A stretch of DNA of 26,886 nt. Origin: Chondrus crispus. Lineage: Eukaryota > Rhodophyta > Florideophyceae > Gigartinales > Gigartinaceae. The position numbers and the translations under genes were made by a program. Shown here one piece after another: positions 17,656 to 26,773 of this stretch (positions within the stretch are counted from its first letter, which is position 1; each line of letters opens with the position of its first letter). The stretch spans positions 63,009 through 89,894 of the forward strand of contig NW_005179240.1 in assembly GCF_000350225.1 (NCBI RefSeq), in the 5' to 3' direction. Below the pieces are notes generated by a model that was not told the origin of the DNA, ran no database searches, and saw only the letters and a program-made list of their open reading frames with translations.

Positions 17656-19381
17656 CGTGCTTCATGCTTTGCCTTTTGAGATTCGGCCTTTTCCAAAGCG
17701 CGGATTTGTTTAGCATTTTCTTTTTCTTTTGCTTCGTCAGCAGCCTTACGAATTTCGTCCCTCCTTATTTGCACGGCTTCGTCCGCAGTGACATACTCAG
17801 CCCTCTTACCACAAAAAGCTATTGCCAGAGACCCATTTCTGTCTGACTCTCCTCGTGGTACTGGTTTTATACCCATCAGGACATTGTTAACCGTTTGCCT
17901 TGTTTTGAGAGTCATGGTCATTTTATGTAAGGCAGCAGGTGCGGGGAGCCCAGACGCCAAAATTTCTCTAACTTCGAGGAGTGTTTCTTCGTCAGTATGC
18001 CGTGTTTTAAGAACAGGCTGAAAATCGTAGCGCCTATTGCCTCCTGACCTTAAATGTGGCTCAACGCTGTCACCCTTATCGAAGTTTTCAGAAAACGAAA
18101 GTCCATAGGCCACAACCCAATTTCAGGGAAAGACTTTCTCACAATCTCATTAGAAATAGAGGCATGACCGGCGGTACCAAGCTTCAGCTTAAAACCCATG
18201 CTGTGTGTATTAACGAGGGACATTCTAAGTAATGAGTCTCGGGTTTGCCGAGCTGTAGTCTGAAATATTTTGTTCACAAGTCTCTCACACAGCTGCAGAA
18301 AGTGTGTCGTATTGGCCGGTAGAATTATGACTTCAATATTGAGGCTGACACACAACTCAATCCAATCTATTCCTTTTATTGATGCATGCACGTCCAAGAT
18401 CAGCAAAACACGTTTTTCGTGTGGTACGAACTTACGAATGTAGCAGTTAAAGTGCTGGATAAAAACAGGTAGCATTTCCATAATCATGGAACCCTTTTCG
18501 GTACAACGGATGACCGTGTCACTCAGCATCCATCTAGGAGACGCAAGCCAGTGTACATCCCCATTCTCTCCTGTGAAGCGGCTTTTGTCCAGAGGCTTTA
18601 ACCAGCTCTGCATTACGTTTTTTTCCTGCAGCTATGAAAAACGGCGGGGCAATTTTACCGGATGCCGAAGTAACTATCGTTTCCGTAAGATGTTTACCAG
18701 AGCTCTTTTGTGTCGCTGTGAATCCCCCATGGTTCGTTTTCGAGGATCCAAATTTTTTCTCCCTCTCACCAAACTCTCCGTCAATATGTGTCTCGTCCAT
18801 ATTCCAAATTAAGTCTGGATCATCAAGAATTGCAGGGTGACGCCGATCTAATTGGCGAAGAGCGTCAACAAAAGACTTCACATGGTCATAGTTCTTCCCT
18901 TTGAGACGCGTGATGTCTTTGATTTCACCACTGCGATATGTTATGTCACGATTTAAGGCGCGATAAGTGCGTATAGCATCCATGGAGGGAATGCCTTTGT
19001 TATAACCTGGTCTGCCGTCTGCAGCAATTTTGCCCGGGATTGTTCTCAGTCTCGCTGCTCCAACAGCGAAACCATTTGCTGCAGCATACATGAGCCGATT
19101 ATTTACCATTTTAGCCTCCGTTTCCGTCCAGGTTGGTTTCCTTCCCTTTCTGTGTTGAAAAGGGTTGAGAAGTTTGCCAAGAGAGACTTCATCTGACCGC
19201 TAATGCAGTCTTTAATTCGCCATGCAGTAGTCACAGATATGGAGCATTGCTTGGAAACGTCACGGACTGTTTTCCCTTTCTCAAAAAGGCCAGCTGCCAA
19301 CTGTCTGTTCTTCTGCTCTTCTTTTGCTTTAGCGACAAGCTTCTTCGCTTGCTTCGTCTGCTTTCGCATTGAAAGACGCAT
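17607..19381 (-). pseudogene. Pogo-type transposase, broken by three frameshifts
   Basis: Starting at ATG 19381, an N-terminal helix-turn-helix of the psq type is seen (RQLAAGLFEKGKTVRDVSKQ ... SVTTAWRIKD), which in this family binds the element ends. The frame shifts near 19105. The catalytic domain follows with D1 in LIWNMDETHI, shifts again near 18610, then D2 in LLILDVHAS, a THFLQLCERL block, and GLWPMD near 18115 before a third shift. The last segment (18113-17607) has a long Lys/Glu-rich coil and a tail that lies inside the 17.0-17.65-kb inverted repeat, so the C-terminus is chimeric. At the third catalytic position, normally Asp in pogo/jerky enzymes (LQP-x-D), the sequence has Glu. 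This gene could have encoded the transposase acting on the 28-bp inverse sequences at 3412 and 24708; that pairing is inference. Confidence 0.85.
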
Positions 19382-19781
19382 TTTGGGGGTGTTGGAACGT
19401 TGGCTGGTGGCAATTTGGACCGTCTCGAGGGAATGGAGCGCCAAAGTTGGACATGGATGAGGAGATGCCTTTGGGAGCAGTGGTTTTTGTATTTGGGCGC
19501 GCAACTTGCGACACTGTACCACAGCAATGTTTCTCGGGGATTTCCCAGTGCAATCTTGGCACTTGTGGACCCGCGATTTCGGGTTGTTTTTCCATTTTTG
19601 CTTTTTGCTTGTTTATTCATGCAGAAACTGAGAAACTTCATGATTCTTCATGAAAAGGTGTTTGTTTATTGCCAAAGTGGGCCTCAGCAGGTAAGGAATC
19701 ACCTTACTCGGGCAGGACCGCTCGTAAAGTAGACAAGGACCCCTACAGTAGAATACACTGAAGAGAGTGGCTGGTCGAAAG

Positions 19782-20012
19782 TATGCAGAAGGTAGTGGGT
19801 GGGTGGGGAAGAGAGAGGCATGCCGTTCGCTGTCGGGAGCCCGCGCCGCCGGCGTAATTAAGGATAGGGCACGCCGTTCGCCGGTGCAATTAGGGAGAGG
19901 GCACCGTGCGCGAGCGGCCTGGTCGGTCCCTAAAGCGGACCACCGCTAGCCTCGAATCGATATGCGTGAGAAAATCATTTCATCCATGAAAACTGCCCTT
20001 TTCACACGACGA
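19782..20012 (-). repeat. Direct repeat at the 3' side of the DIRS-like element (231 bp)
   Basis: From TATGCAGAAGGTAGTGGGTG to CACACGACGA it matches 24131-24390 with few substitutions. It lacks about 29 bp present in the other copy around a CGCTGTCGGG palindrome. Flanking sequence on the two sides is unrelated. Confidence 0.92.
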
Positions 20013-20098
20013 GACCAAATGTAGGTGCGTCAACGCACGCGCCCATACGCAAACAAGGTGCGGGTGGCCGTCAAGGCCACTGGAAACGGGGACTGCAG

Positions 20099-21166
20099 TC
20101 AGAGAGTGCACAAGCTGTGCACTCTGCTGTCCCCGAAGAACCATAGTGCGGCGGGACACAATCTGATCGTGCGGTCAAAGTACAACCTCGCCATCGGCTC
20201 GCTGTGAGAGCCCCATCCGAACCGTGCCATGCGAACTTCCAGCGGTATCCCGAGCAGAACCTGCACGGTATGTGCGCTGATCCGCAGAGAATGCGCACCG
20301 TAGCGACACCCGGCGGGTGCGGTGTGGCGCACGAGATAAAGCACGCCTCGCAAAGCGTCATATAGCAGCCCTGCTCGCCAGGAAGCGGCGTCCCCTGAAA
20401 TCGCGAAGAACCGCGAGTGCGTGCCACGGCGGTCCGCCCAACGGTGCAGCAGGTCGAGGAGCCCGTCCCCACAGTCGGACGATTGAAGAGAGATGGGCGA
20501 CTCCCGCGACGCAGGTTTCCCCTTCACAAAGCTGAAGAGAACGTCGATACCTGAGGCCGTGAGCCGAACGTCCGATGTAGCCATGCTGACCACGGAAGAG
20601 TCGCGGAGTCCCGACAGAGAGTATGCGAAGACGACCATAGAGGCGTCTCGTAGTGTACCCAGGTCGTCGGTGGACATGCCGAGTGCCCAGATTTCCTGGA
20701 CAACATCGGGAGGTAGGCCTAGGCGGCGACTCGCGGCCGGGAACGCGGTCTCCTCCCACGCCTTGTATGCAAGACACGCGGCCTTCACCGTAGGATGCGG
20801 TGGCATCTCCTCACCTAAGACAGAGAGATGGGTGGTGCGCACCGCGGAAAGGTAACCAGCGAGAGACGCGTGGGAGACAGCGCGGAGTTTCCGTTCACGC
20901 TGCTCTGCCAGCCAGCCGATGTAGCCTAGCAAGTGTGCCTCCGTAGCAGGCAGGGGATGCAGGCCGTCAGCCACGCAGAATTGCACGTAGCATTTCCACT
21001 TGGAGGACTTCGTGACGGCGGTGCGATCGTTCATTCCGAAATCCCGTAGCAAGCGAGTAACACGCTGCAAGCCCCGAGGACCATCCGCGTAGCGCTCGGT
21101 TATTAGCGCGCCCGAGATGAGGGCGCGGTATTCCGCGGCTGCTGGAGTTCCTCCAGCGGGCCAAGG
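20099..21166 (-). CDS. Tyrosine recombinase of the DIRS-like element
   Basis: Catalytic residues of the tyrosine recombinase family are visible in order: Arg in SGLRDSSVVSM, HSLR (His and second Arg), Trp in ARFGWGSHS and the nucleophile Tyr in ARLYFDR near the end. An N-terminal core-binding region precedes them (TKSSKWKCYVQFC to about 20900). The enzyme joins circular element DNA to the target through a 3'-phosphotyrosine. The frame is open much further upstream (to 22546), but between about 21990 and 21170 it is the wrong frame of RNase H. The true start is probably near 21166, overlapping the end of the RT-RNase H frame (21103) by about 60 bp, as in other DIRS elements. The last codons and stop lie in a 10-bp-stem hairpin (20102-20124). 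It ends with TGA. Confidence 0.85.
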   Translation of the reverse strand, partial: PWPAGGTPAAAEYRALISGALITERYADGPRGLQRVTRLLRDFGMNDRTAVTKSSKWKCYVQFCVADGLHPLPATEAHLLGYIGWLAEQRERKLRAVSHASLAGYLSAVRTTHLSVLGEEMPPHPTVKAACLAYKAWEETAFPAASRRLGLPPDVVQEIWALGMSTDDLGTLRDASMVVFAYSLSGLRDSSVVSMATSDVRLTASGIDVLFSFVKGKPASRESPISLQSSDCGDGLLDLLHRWADRRGTHSRFFAISGDAASWRAGLLYDALRGVLYLVRHTAPAGCRYGAHSLRISAHTVQVLLGIPLEVRMARFGWGSHSEPMARLYFDRTIRLCPAALWFFGDSRVHSLCTL

Positions 21167-22546
21167 TCGTGCCAACGGCCGGGATCCGGGGGCAGGTTGA
21201 TCTCCAGGAGCAGCAGGCTCCATTCCTTGTTCAGCGTGCGGGCTCCGTCCCACGCCATATGAGGCGGGAGTGGCAGACGGAAAGCGTGCGTCGAGAGCTG
21301 GAGCGCGGCTGAGTGCCACGCTTGGGCCGGCCAGTCCGGCATCAGTAGCACTGCCGGGCATCCTGAGTGGCGCAGCTTCTGCACAGTCGCCGGCAGCAGG
21401 TCGATGGGCGGGCACAGCACTCGCGTCTCGCTGATGTCCCAGGGCGTCAGCAGCTCGGCCATGCTCTGGCGGCGCAAGAACATAGGGTTCTCCCCCAATG
21501 ATCGGTAGGGGAACTCCGTCGCGGGCGCCCTCATGCCATCCGCGACGGAACGCCGCAGCGAGCGGCGTATCCGGAGATCGCCACGCGGGAACCTGCGCGA
21601 AAGCGCGTCGGCGTACTTGTTTAGGACGGACGGGAGCCATCGCGCGTCGATGTGGACCTTGAGGCGGTTGAGCTCGCGCTTGAGCAGCCGCAACCCCCTC
21701 ATCATCGGCCGGCCTGCGCTGACCATGGCGTTGAGAACGTGCACAGTCGCGGTGTTGTCGCCCTGTAAACCGACAGTGCTGACACCCATGTGCCTGAGGC
21801 GCGCGCCAAAGGAGGGCTCGTGTTCCCGCGACGTCTTCGTCAGGAGCATGCGCACGGCGCGCAGCTCTCGATACGAAATGCTCTCTGCGCGCGACTGCCA
21901 GTCCCACACGCCTTGAGCTACCCACAACCCCGCCGGGTTGTGGGCAGCTCAAGGCGTGTGGGCGTAGAAGGCCGGTTCTCCGCGGAGAACCGGCCTTCTC
22001 AGCCGGTCCCAAGGTGCCGCCGTACCCGACATCGGCCGCGTCGGTATGGAGCGTCATCGCTGGCGACGCGACCGGGCGGAGCGGGCGACCCTCGCGCTCG
22101 GCACTGGTGAGCTCGCACCAGGTTCGAAGGTCCCGTATCCCCTGATGGGAGAGACGGCATCGCGCGCCTTCTCGAGCTGCCCTTTGTAAACCAGCGGGCG
22201 AATTGCTTCGCAGCGCTCGCAGGCTCGCAGCATGCGGCGCACTTTGCCCTCGCGCCTTGGCGCGCTCCGCGTAAACGTTACTGACGTCGCCGCCGTTGCT
22301 GTTCATATCCCAGTAGAGGGAGCGAGTGTAGAATCGCGTGAACGGCATCCCGAGCGTCAAGGAGACACAGAGCCCGACGAAGCTGCGCAGACGCGCCACT
22401 GACACCCAGCGACGGCCGCGCGTGCTCTCGGATATCAGGTGCTTCGCCATGTGGCGCACCTTGGCGATCTTGCGCGGTGCGATGAAAAACTTCTCCAGCA
22501 CCGTGTCAATGACGACGCCGAGGTGCTCCACGCGCGTGCTGCCCAC
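21103..22546 (-). pseudogene. DIRS-like RT C-terminus and RNase H, broken by palindromic insertions
   Basis: After the TAG at 22547-22549 the RT continues (VEHLGVVIDTVLEKFFIAP, the connection block typical of DIRS) and RNase H begins at HTDAADVGYGGTLG (about 22030). Sequence then enters two adjacent hairpins (21966-21999 and 21903-21962), after which RNase H resumes in a different frame with WDWQSRAESISYRELRAVRM, LQGDNTATV and LNKYADALSR. One hairpin arm encodes native-looking sequence (AQGVWDW) and the other is its inverted copy. The domain ends at 21103. RNase H degrades the RNA template; here it cannot be made as one chain. Confidence 0.8.
21903..21999. repeat. Two adjacent palindromes inside RNase H
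   Basis: 21903-21930 and 21935-21962 are 28-bp inverse arms with one mismatch and loop CGCC. 21966-21999 is a perfect 34-bp palindrome centred on CCGCGG. They are separated by three bases. Confidence 0.95.
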
Positions 22547-23271
22547 CTACTCGCCCTTGGCGGGGTGCCGGACCAGACCAAGGTCCTTCAGCAAAGCCTC
22601 GATGGTCTTGCGTGCGGCGAAGCAGTCCGCGAGCGAAGCGATCGTGCCCGGCGGGCTGGGACAGATCAGGAAGTCGTCCAGGTATGGCAGCACCCGCAGC
22701 CGGTGCGCCGAACGCACGCCTCGACAAGTGGTTTCATGAACCTTGTGAACCACATGGGCGACCGTCCCCATCCGAAGGGGAGCGCGACGCACCGGTAGAA
22801 ACGCCTGTTGTACCGGAAGATAAACATGTCTCTCATCTGTAGGGCGAGGCGGAAATGGCGGTAGCCTGCCTTGATGTCGAAGCTGAGCATGTGGTCGCCC
22901 GCTTGAAGCTCAAGCGCGTACGCAGGAAGCGTCTCCATCCTGACGCTGCCCTTCTCCCAATGCTGGCTCTGCTTAGCAAAGCTAACCACAAAGCGCCCCT
23001 TCCTTCCCTCCGAGCCGTCTTGCCATACCACGAAAGAACTGCTCACCATGTAGCCTCTCGCGACTGCGTCGCGGACGTAGGACGCGCTGAGTTTCTCGTA
23101 GATTCCCTCGGCGCATCCTTTCGCCAAGTCCTCCAGCCCAAACGCTAGATCCTCGGCTGCCTGGGGTAGTTCGCCTAAAACCTCGCCAGATGTGAACGGA
23201 ATAACAGGTGGGTCGTGTATTCCGAACGCGATCTGTCTAGCAAGGTAGGCCGAGGCTCCCAGTGACCTCTA
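22547..23271 (-). pseudogene. DIRS-like reverse transcriptase, one frameshift and ending at TAG
   Basis: RT motifs typical of DIRS elements are clear: FVVSFAKQSQHW, then LSFDIKAGYRHFRLALQ (first catalytic Asp near 22873), RRFYRCVALPFGWGRSP, then VLPYLDDFLICPS (catalytic YLDD near 22675-22686). The first part is in one frame (ATG 23127, open upstream to about 23271) and the YLDD part is in another, so one base is missing or extra near 22710. The YLDD frame stops at TAG 22547-22549 after LVRHPAKGE; related DIRS RTs usually have Trp there and the frame stays open beyond. The upstream end overlaps the gag frame (stop 23237) by about 35 bp in a different frame, which could permit programmed frameshifting. 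Confidence 0.85.
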
Positions 23272-24022
23272 TGAGGCGGCCCACTGTTGCGTGCGTCGCC
23301 AAGAGGCCGAGGCATTGCTTCTCGTCAGCCTTGCCACCCCCCTTGCCGCGCTTGACAGCGTTGCTAGCGGCGAGGGCGGCGAAGGCCTTCATCAGTTGCC
23401 TCTCGCGCAGGCCATCGATCTGCCTGGCGCGGTCGTCCAGCGACTCGTTCGCCGGACGGTACGAGTCCTCCTCATATATTTCTTGGTTCAGCTTAGCGGC
23501 GACGGGATCTTTTACCGAGTTGCGGTAGAACTCGATACGCACGGCTAGCACGCGACTGGCGTGCTCACACAGGATCTGCGCCCACGCGGAGAGAAGGGCG
23601 ACCTTTCCCTCAGCAGCCCTCTTCTCGACACCCGTGGTAGCGCTCGCCACCTTATCGTTCATCATCGCAAAGCACGTTGCCTGCAAGCCCAGCCAATATC
23701 CCGTCGCGTTGATGTAGTTCATTTCATAATTCCAGATTGAGTGCATCGAGGCCTGGGCCCTCTGCAGCTCTATCCGGGGCTTCCACCACGTGTTGCAGAA
23801 TAAGCCGCCCTAGAACACGTTGATACCTGGCACGACGGGCTCGTAGGGGAGGCGAGACAGCCCCACTTGAAGGTTGAGAGAATACCGCCCGGCGATCTCG
23901 CCGTAGACCGACATCATGTCGGCCGTGATCCCGGCGTCCTCGGGCTTGGCTCCCTTCTTGATCTTGGAGCCGGCGGCGAGCCAGGCGTCGCACTCAGCCT
24001 TGGCCGTAGTCCAAAGGTCCAT
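23237..24022 (-). pseudogene. Gag-like ORF of the DIRS-like element, split by TAG
   Basis: Two frame-compatible parts: 24022-23813 (MDLWTTAKAECDAWLAAGSK...) and 23809-23237, separated by a TAG at 23810-23812 in the same frame. The second part is helix-rich with charged residues (for example YEEDSYRPANESLDDRARQI) and a Lys/Gly-rich patch (KRGKGGGK) near its end, consistent with a nucleic-acid-binding structural protein. Position before RT is the gag position in DIRS-type elements; I see no zinc knuckle. The final stop is TAG at 23237-23239. Confidence 0.6.
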
Positions 24023-24130
24023 GATACGAGCGGGCGTGTGAGCCTTAGTCTCGCGCTGTTGACCGCGTAGAAAAGTTGCCTTCCTCTAGACGTACTAGGG
24101 ACCTCTCTTGGCGAGAAGAGAGAAGCATGA

Positions 24131-24390
24131 TATGCAGAAGGTAGTGGGTGGGTGGGGAAGAGAGAGGCATGCCGTTCGCTGTCGGGAGCCCGCGCCGCCG
24201 GCGTAATTAAGGAGAGGGCACGCCGTTCGCTGTCGGGTGCGCGCGCCCGACAGCGACGCCGGTGCAATTAGGGAGAGGGCACCGTACGGGAGCGGCCCGG
24301 TCGGTCCCTATAGCGGACCACCGCTGGCCTCGAATCGATATGCGTGAGGAAATCATTTCATCCATGAAAACTGCCCTTTTCACACGACGA
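24131..24390 (-). repeat. Direct repeat at the 5' side of the DIRS-like element (260 bp)
   Basis: Same sequence and orientation as 19782-20012, plus about 29 bp holding a 28-bp palindrome at 24228-24255 (arms CGCTGTCGGGTGCG / CGCGCCCGACAGCG, one mismatch). GCTGTCGGG also stands just upstream at about 24178, so the extra piece may be an inverted local copy. Confidence 0.92.
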
Positions 24391-24680
24391 AGAAACGACT
24401 TTAGACAATGGGAGACACTGCATGGAGATGGGCTACAGGGACCCTAGGAAGGCATGGGGGATCACGATTTCGATGGTTGATCGCGATTATCGGTGGGTCG
24501 CCTGAAGAAGGCCGAAGTGATGATTTTTTCATTTTGCAGCAATATCTGGCAGTTTTTGCGCGCAATTGCGCGCAAAAACATGATTTAATGAAACCATCGC
24601 TGTGGACAGCCTGTGGGGTCTCAGTGGGATGTTTTATTCGATAATGTCTATTGATTGGCAATGTTTCAATTAAAGCCGGT
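24391..24680. other. No gene; 26-bp perfect palindrome at 24553-24578
   Basis: Lower-GC sequence between the DIRS-like element and the right 28-bp repeat, possibly the 5' region of the pogo element. The palindrome TTTTTGCGCGCAA/TTGCGCGCAAAAA is exact. No coding signal. Confidence 0.6.
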
Positions 24681-24708
24681 TTTCAATTTGAGCCATTGGG
24701 GAAGGGTA
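24681..24708 (-). repeat. Right copy of the 28-bp terminal inverted repeat
   Basis: Exact reverse complement of 3412-3439, ending GGGGAAGGG-TA. The distance to the left copy makes a 21,297-bp interval. Confidence 0.85.
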
Positions 24709-25342
24709 GATGTTGTCCAGGCTGGTCATCAACACCGCGCTGCGCTCTCGCGCAATTTGACATCAGAAGATAAATCTCCGACGGCGTTCTAAAGACCAGA
24801 GCGTCCGCCAAGTTCCTCGATAAGGGCCATTCCCATAGGACCTCGTTCCTCGGGTTTCTACCTTGGAAACTTGCCAACCTTGCGTGTGTTCACATTCTGC
24901 CAGGTACTGTACTGTACAGCACCTGCCTTTGAAAGCATTTCCGTGTTGCAAGTCATTGTATCGAGTCTTAACCGTCCGCTTTCTGTAGTAACTTAAACTA
25001 CAGTAAACGGAACTTCAGCAGCGGAGCAAGCCGTGAAATTAAAGGAGCGGCGAAAGCGTCAGTCCGTAGAAAGGGCCCCACGGGAGATGCCGTGCGCACG
25101 TGAAACACTTTTCCTTCGCAAATGCACGAACATTCACTTTTTGCACGTATTGTACATAAAATAGCGTACTGTGTTTCCCACAACACTTTATACTTTAGTT
25201 CTATGGTATACAACAATGCGCCAGGAGCAGACACCACAGTGGAGTTGCATCATGAATTCTGCGATTGCACGCGGTCGCATTTCAGTCCTGGCCACTACAG
25301 TAGTGCCAATGGAGTAGGTGCTGGGCTTTTCCTATCTGACTG
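24709..25342. other. No gene seen
   Basis: Mixed-composition sequence with a short imperfect palindrome around AGGTACTGTACTGTACAGCA (24902-24924). It lies downstream of the pogo-like frame at 25343-26773. I find no RNA gene or coding motif. Confidence 0.5.
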
Positions 25343-26773
25343 TTATGTAGGTTCTGCATGACCGACAAGCTCTTCTCTGTCACGCTCCCGAACCGCAATT
25401 GCTGTCGCAATAGCAGATGCCTGGTCTTCCCCATCCGGCTGACTCAGCATCAGGCGGGACTCAGTTTCAACAAGTTGTTCAGGCTGTTGGTTCATTTGTC
25501 CCTCTACAACACTTACCTTGCCTACGCGGTCATTCCCATGGGTGTCCACCACTTTCGGCACATCAATATCCTGCTGCGCATCTCGTTCGTCCCCTGGAAA
25601 AACTGCGTCGCCGTCACCCTCCCCTTGTCGTTGACTCACGACAGGCCTTGGTCGCTCCTCGTCCGTGACCACCTCGCCGTCAAAATGCTGCTTGTACTTG
25701 ATGGCAATCGCAGCAAGGTCCGGGTGCAGTTGCTCTATCTCCCATTTCCCCATCCCATTCGTTGCCATTCCAGATTGAATCATTGCCTTGCGCGCGAGGG
25801 TCATCCCGTTTGCATCCTTGACGGCATTCACAGCTTGCACTACGTTTGCAGCGAGCTTTAAAAAGAAGCGTGGGCCGGCGTTGAACATCTTACCGCTCGC
25901 GTCACGTCCTTCTTCGTTCCACATGCCCAAGTCGATCATCTGCTTCTTCATTTGCTGCCACCCTTCGCTCCACGCCTCCTTGACCTTTTGTCTAATGCCC
26001 ATCTCCACCGGCTGTGACACGCTGTTTGATTGCTTGGGCAAAAACCTTAGGTCAACAGTGGTATCCTTCATCACACCCGGGAGGTCCTTTTCGAATGGAA
26101 GCCAGACGGACGGATCCACAAACAAAATCGACTTGCTGCCGTCATCCGTTGCTTCCCCTTTCCCTGGGGCGTCGTCAAAAAAGCTGGCCAGCACCTCGGG
26201 ATCGACCCACCCCGTGGGGGACGTGCGATACCTGACGCCTGGCATATCGTCCGACACGCCTTGTATGGGATATTGCCTGTCTGTGTGCTGAAAGATGACA
26301 AGCGGGTTTAAGACGGTGGCGTCCTTGCCGCCGGCGACCCTGAGCAAGACGGTGATGGGTCTCGCGCCGTCCATCATTTCCGTAAACTCGAGATGTGGCT
26401 GCTCTCCAAAACCGAGGCTCTTCCCCGTGGTGGTGTTGAGGACAAAGTGCAACGGGGCCAGGACTTGGATGGTGTCCTCTGAGACAAGGCCGGTGTGAAA
26501 TTGCCTCTGCATACAGCCGAGATGATAGGCAATGAGCTTCTCCTCTAGCTCTATCTGCCTGCGTTTGTACATGGGGATGTTGGTGCCTATGAGGCGTTCC
26601 TCCAAGGTGACTTGCCACCTGTCCGCAAAAGCCCTGACCCACCTGGACGTGACGCAGTCCGGGAGGAGTTTATCCGTGCGCGGGTCGCGCATGGTGTGGC
26701 GGTACATGGGGCATCCTTTCTTGAGGAGGGCCATGGCGGTGCCGCGGACGGACCTTTGCCTCGATGGAATCAC
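25343..26773 (-). CDS. Pogo/CENP-B-type transposase-derived protein, up to 476 aa, lacking the first catalytic Asp
   Basis: An uninterrupted frame ending in TAA; the first codon is GTG, the first ATG is at 26734 (463 aa), and a TAA stands four codons upstream of the GTG. The order matches pogo-type DDE enzymes: a WVRAFADRWQVTLEER block (about 45-60), then LHFVLNTTTGKSLGF where related proteins read DETHF-x4-N-G-x-TLGF, then SILFVDPSVWLPFE with the second Asp, then LRFLPKQSNSVSQPVEMGI with Glu where pogo has Asp. In the first motif the D-E pair is replaced by A-P, so cutting activity is doubtful. The last 90 residues are acidic and Gln-rich. No N-terminal HTH is visible in this frame; it may be lost or lie in another exon. 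An intact long frame with a dead first site suggests either a domesticated gene or a recently mutated copy. Confidence 0.7.
   Translation of the reverse strand: MIPSRQRSVRGTAMALLKKGCPMYRHTMRDPRTDKLLPDCVTSRWVRAFADRWQVTLEERLIGTNIPMYKRRQIELEEKLIAYHLGCMQRQFHTGLVSEDTIQVLAPLHFVLNTTTGKSLGFGEQPHLEFTEMMDGARPITVLLRVAGGKDATVLNPLVIFQHTDRQYPIQGVSDDMPGVRYRTSPTGWVDPEVLASFFDDAPGKGEATDDGSKSILFVDPSVWLPFEKDLPGVMKDTTVDLRFLPKQSNSVSQPVEMGIRQKVKEAWSEGWQQMKKQMIDLGMWNEEGRDASGKMFNAGPRFFLKLAANVVQAVNAVKDANGMTLARKAMIQSGMATNGMGKWEIEQLHPDLAAIAIKYKQHFDGEVVTDEERPRPVVSQRQGEGDGDAVFPGDERDAQQDIDVPKVVDTHGNDRVGKVSVVEGQMNQQPEQLVETESRLMLSQPDGEDQASAIATAIAVRERDREELVGHAEPT

Larger units (their letters stand above)
19782..24390 (-). mobile_element. 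Decayed DIRS-like (tyrosine recombinase) retrotransposon
   Basis: Minus-strand order: gag-like ORF, RT, RNase H, tyrosine recombinase, flanked by direct repeats at 19782-20012 and 24131-24390. DIRS/Ngaro/PAT elements integrate circular DNA through a tyrosine recombinase, not an integrase. The flanking repeats are in the same orientation, as in PAT/Ngaro groups, and unlike the inverted ends of DIRS1. I could not find the expected B1/B2 split copies, so the subgroup is open. Defects: TAG in gag, one frameshift and one TAG in RT, and palindromic insertions with frame change in RNase H. The recombinase domain looks intact. Confidence 0.85.

Noticed and set aside
20099..22546. One 815-aa protein
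   Set aside because: The middle third is the wrong frame of RNase H; real domains switch frame near 21.95 kb and 21.15 kb, so it is two coding segments joined by chance openness.
7889..23812. Reassignment of TAG to an amino acid as the main explanation
   Set aside because: The same elements carry frameshifts and a lost catalytic residue, and TAG ends the DIRS gag frame; decay is simpler.
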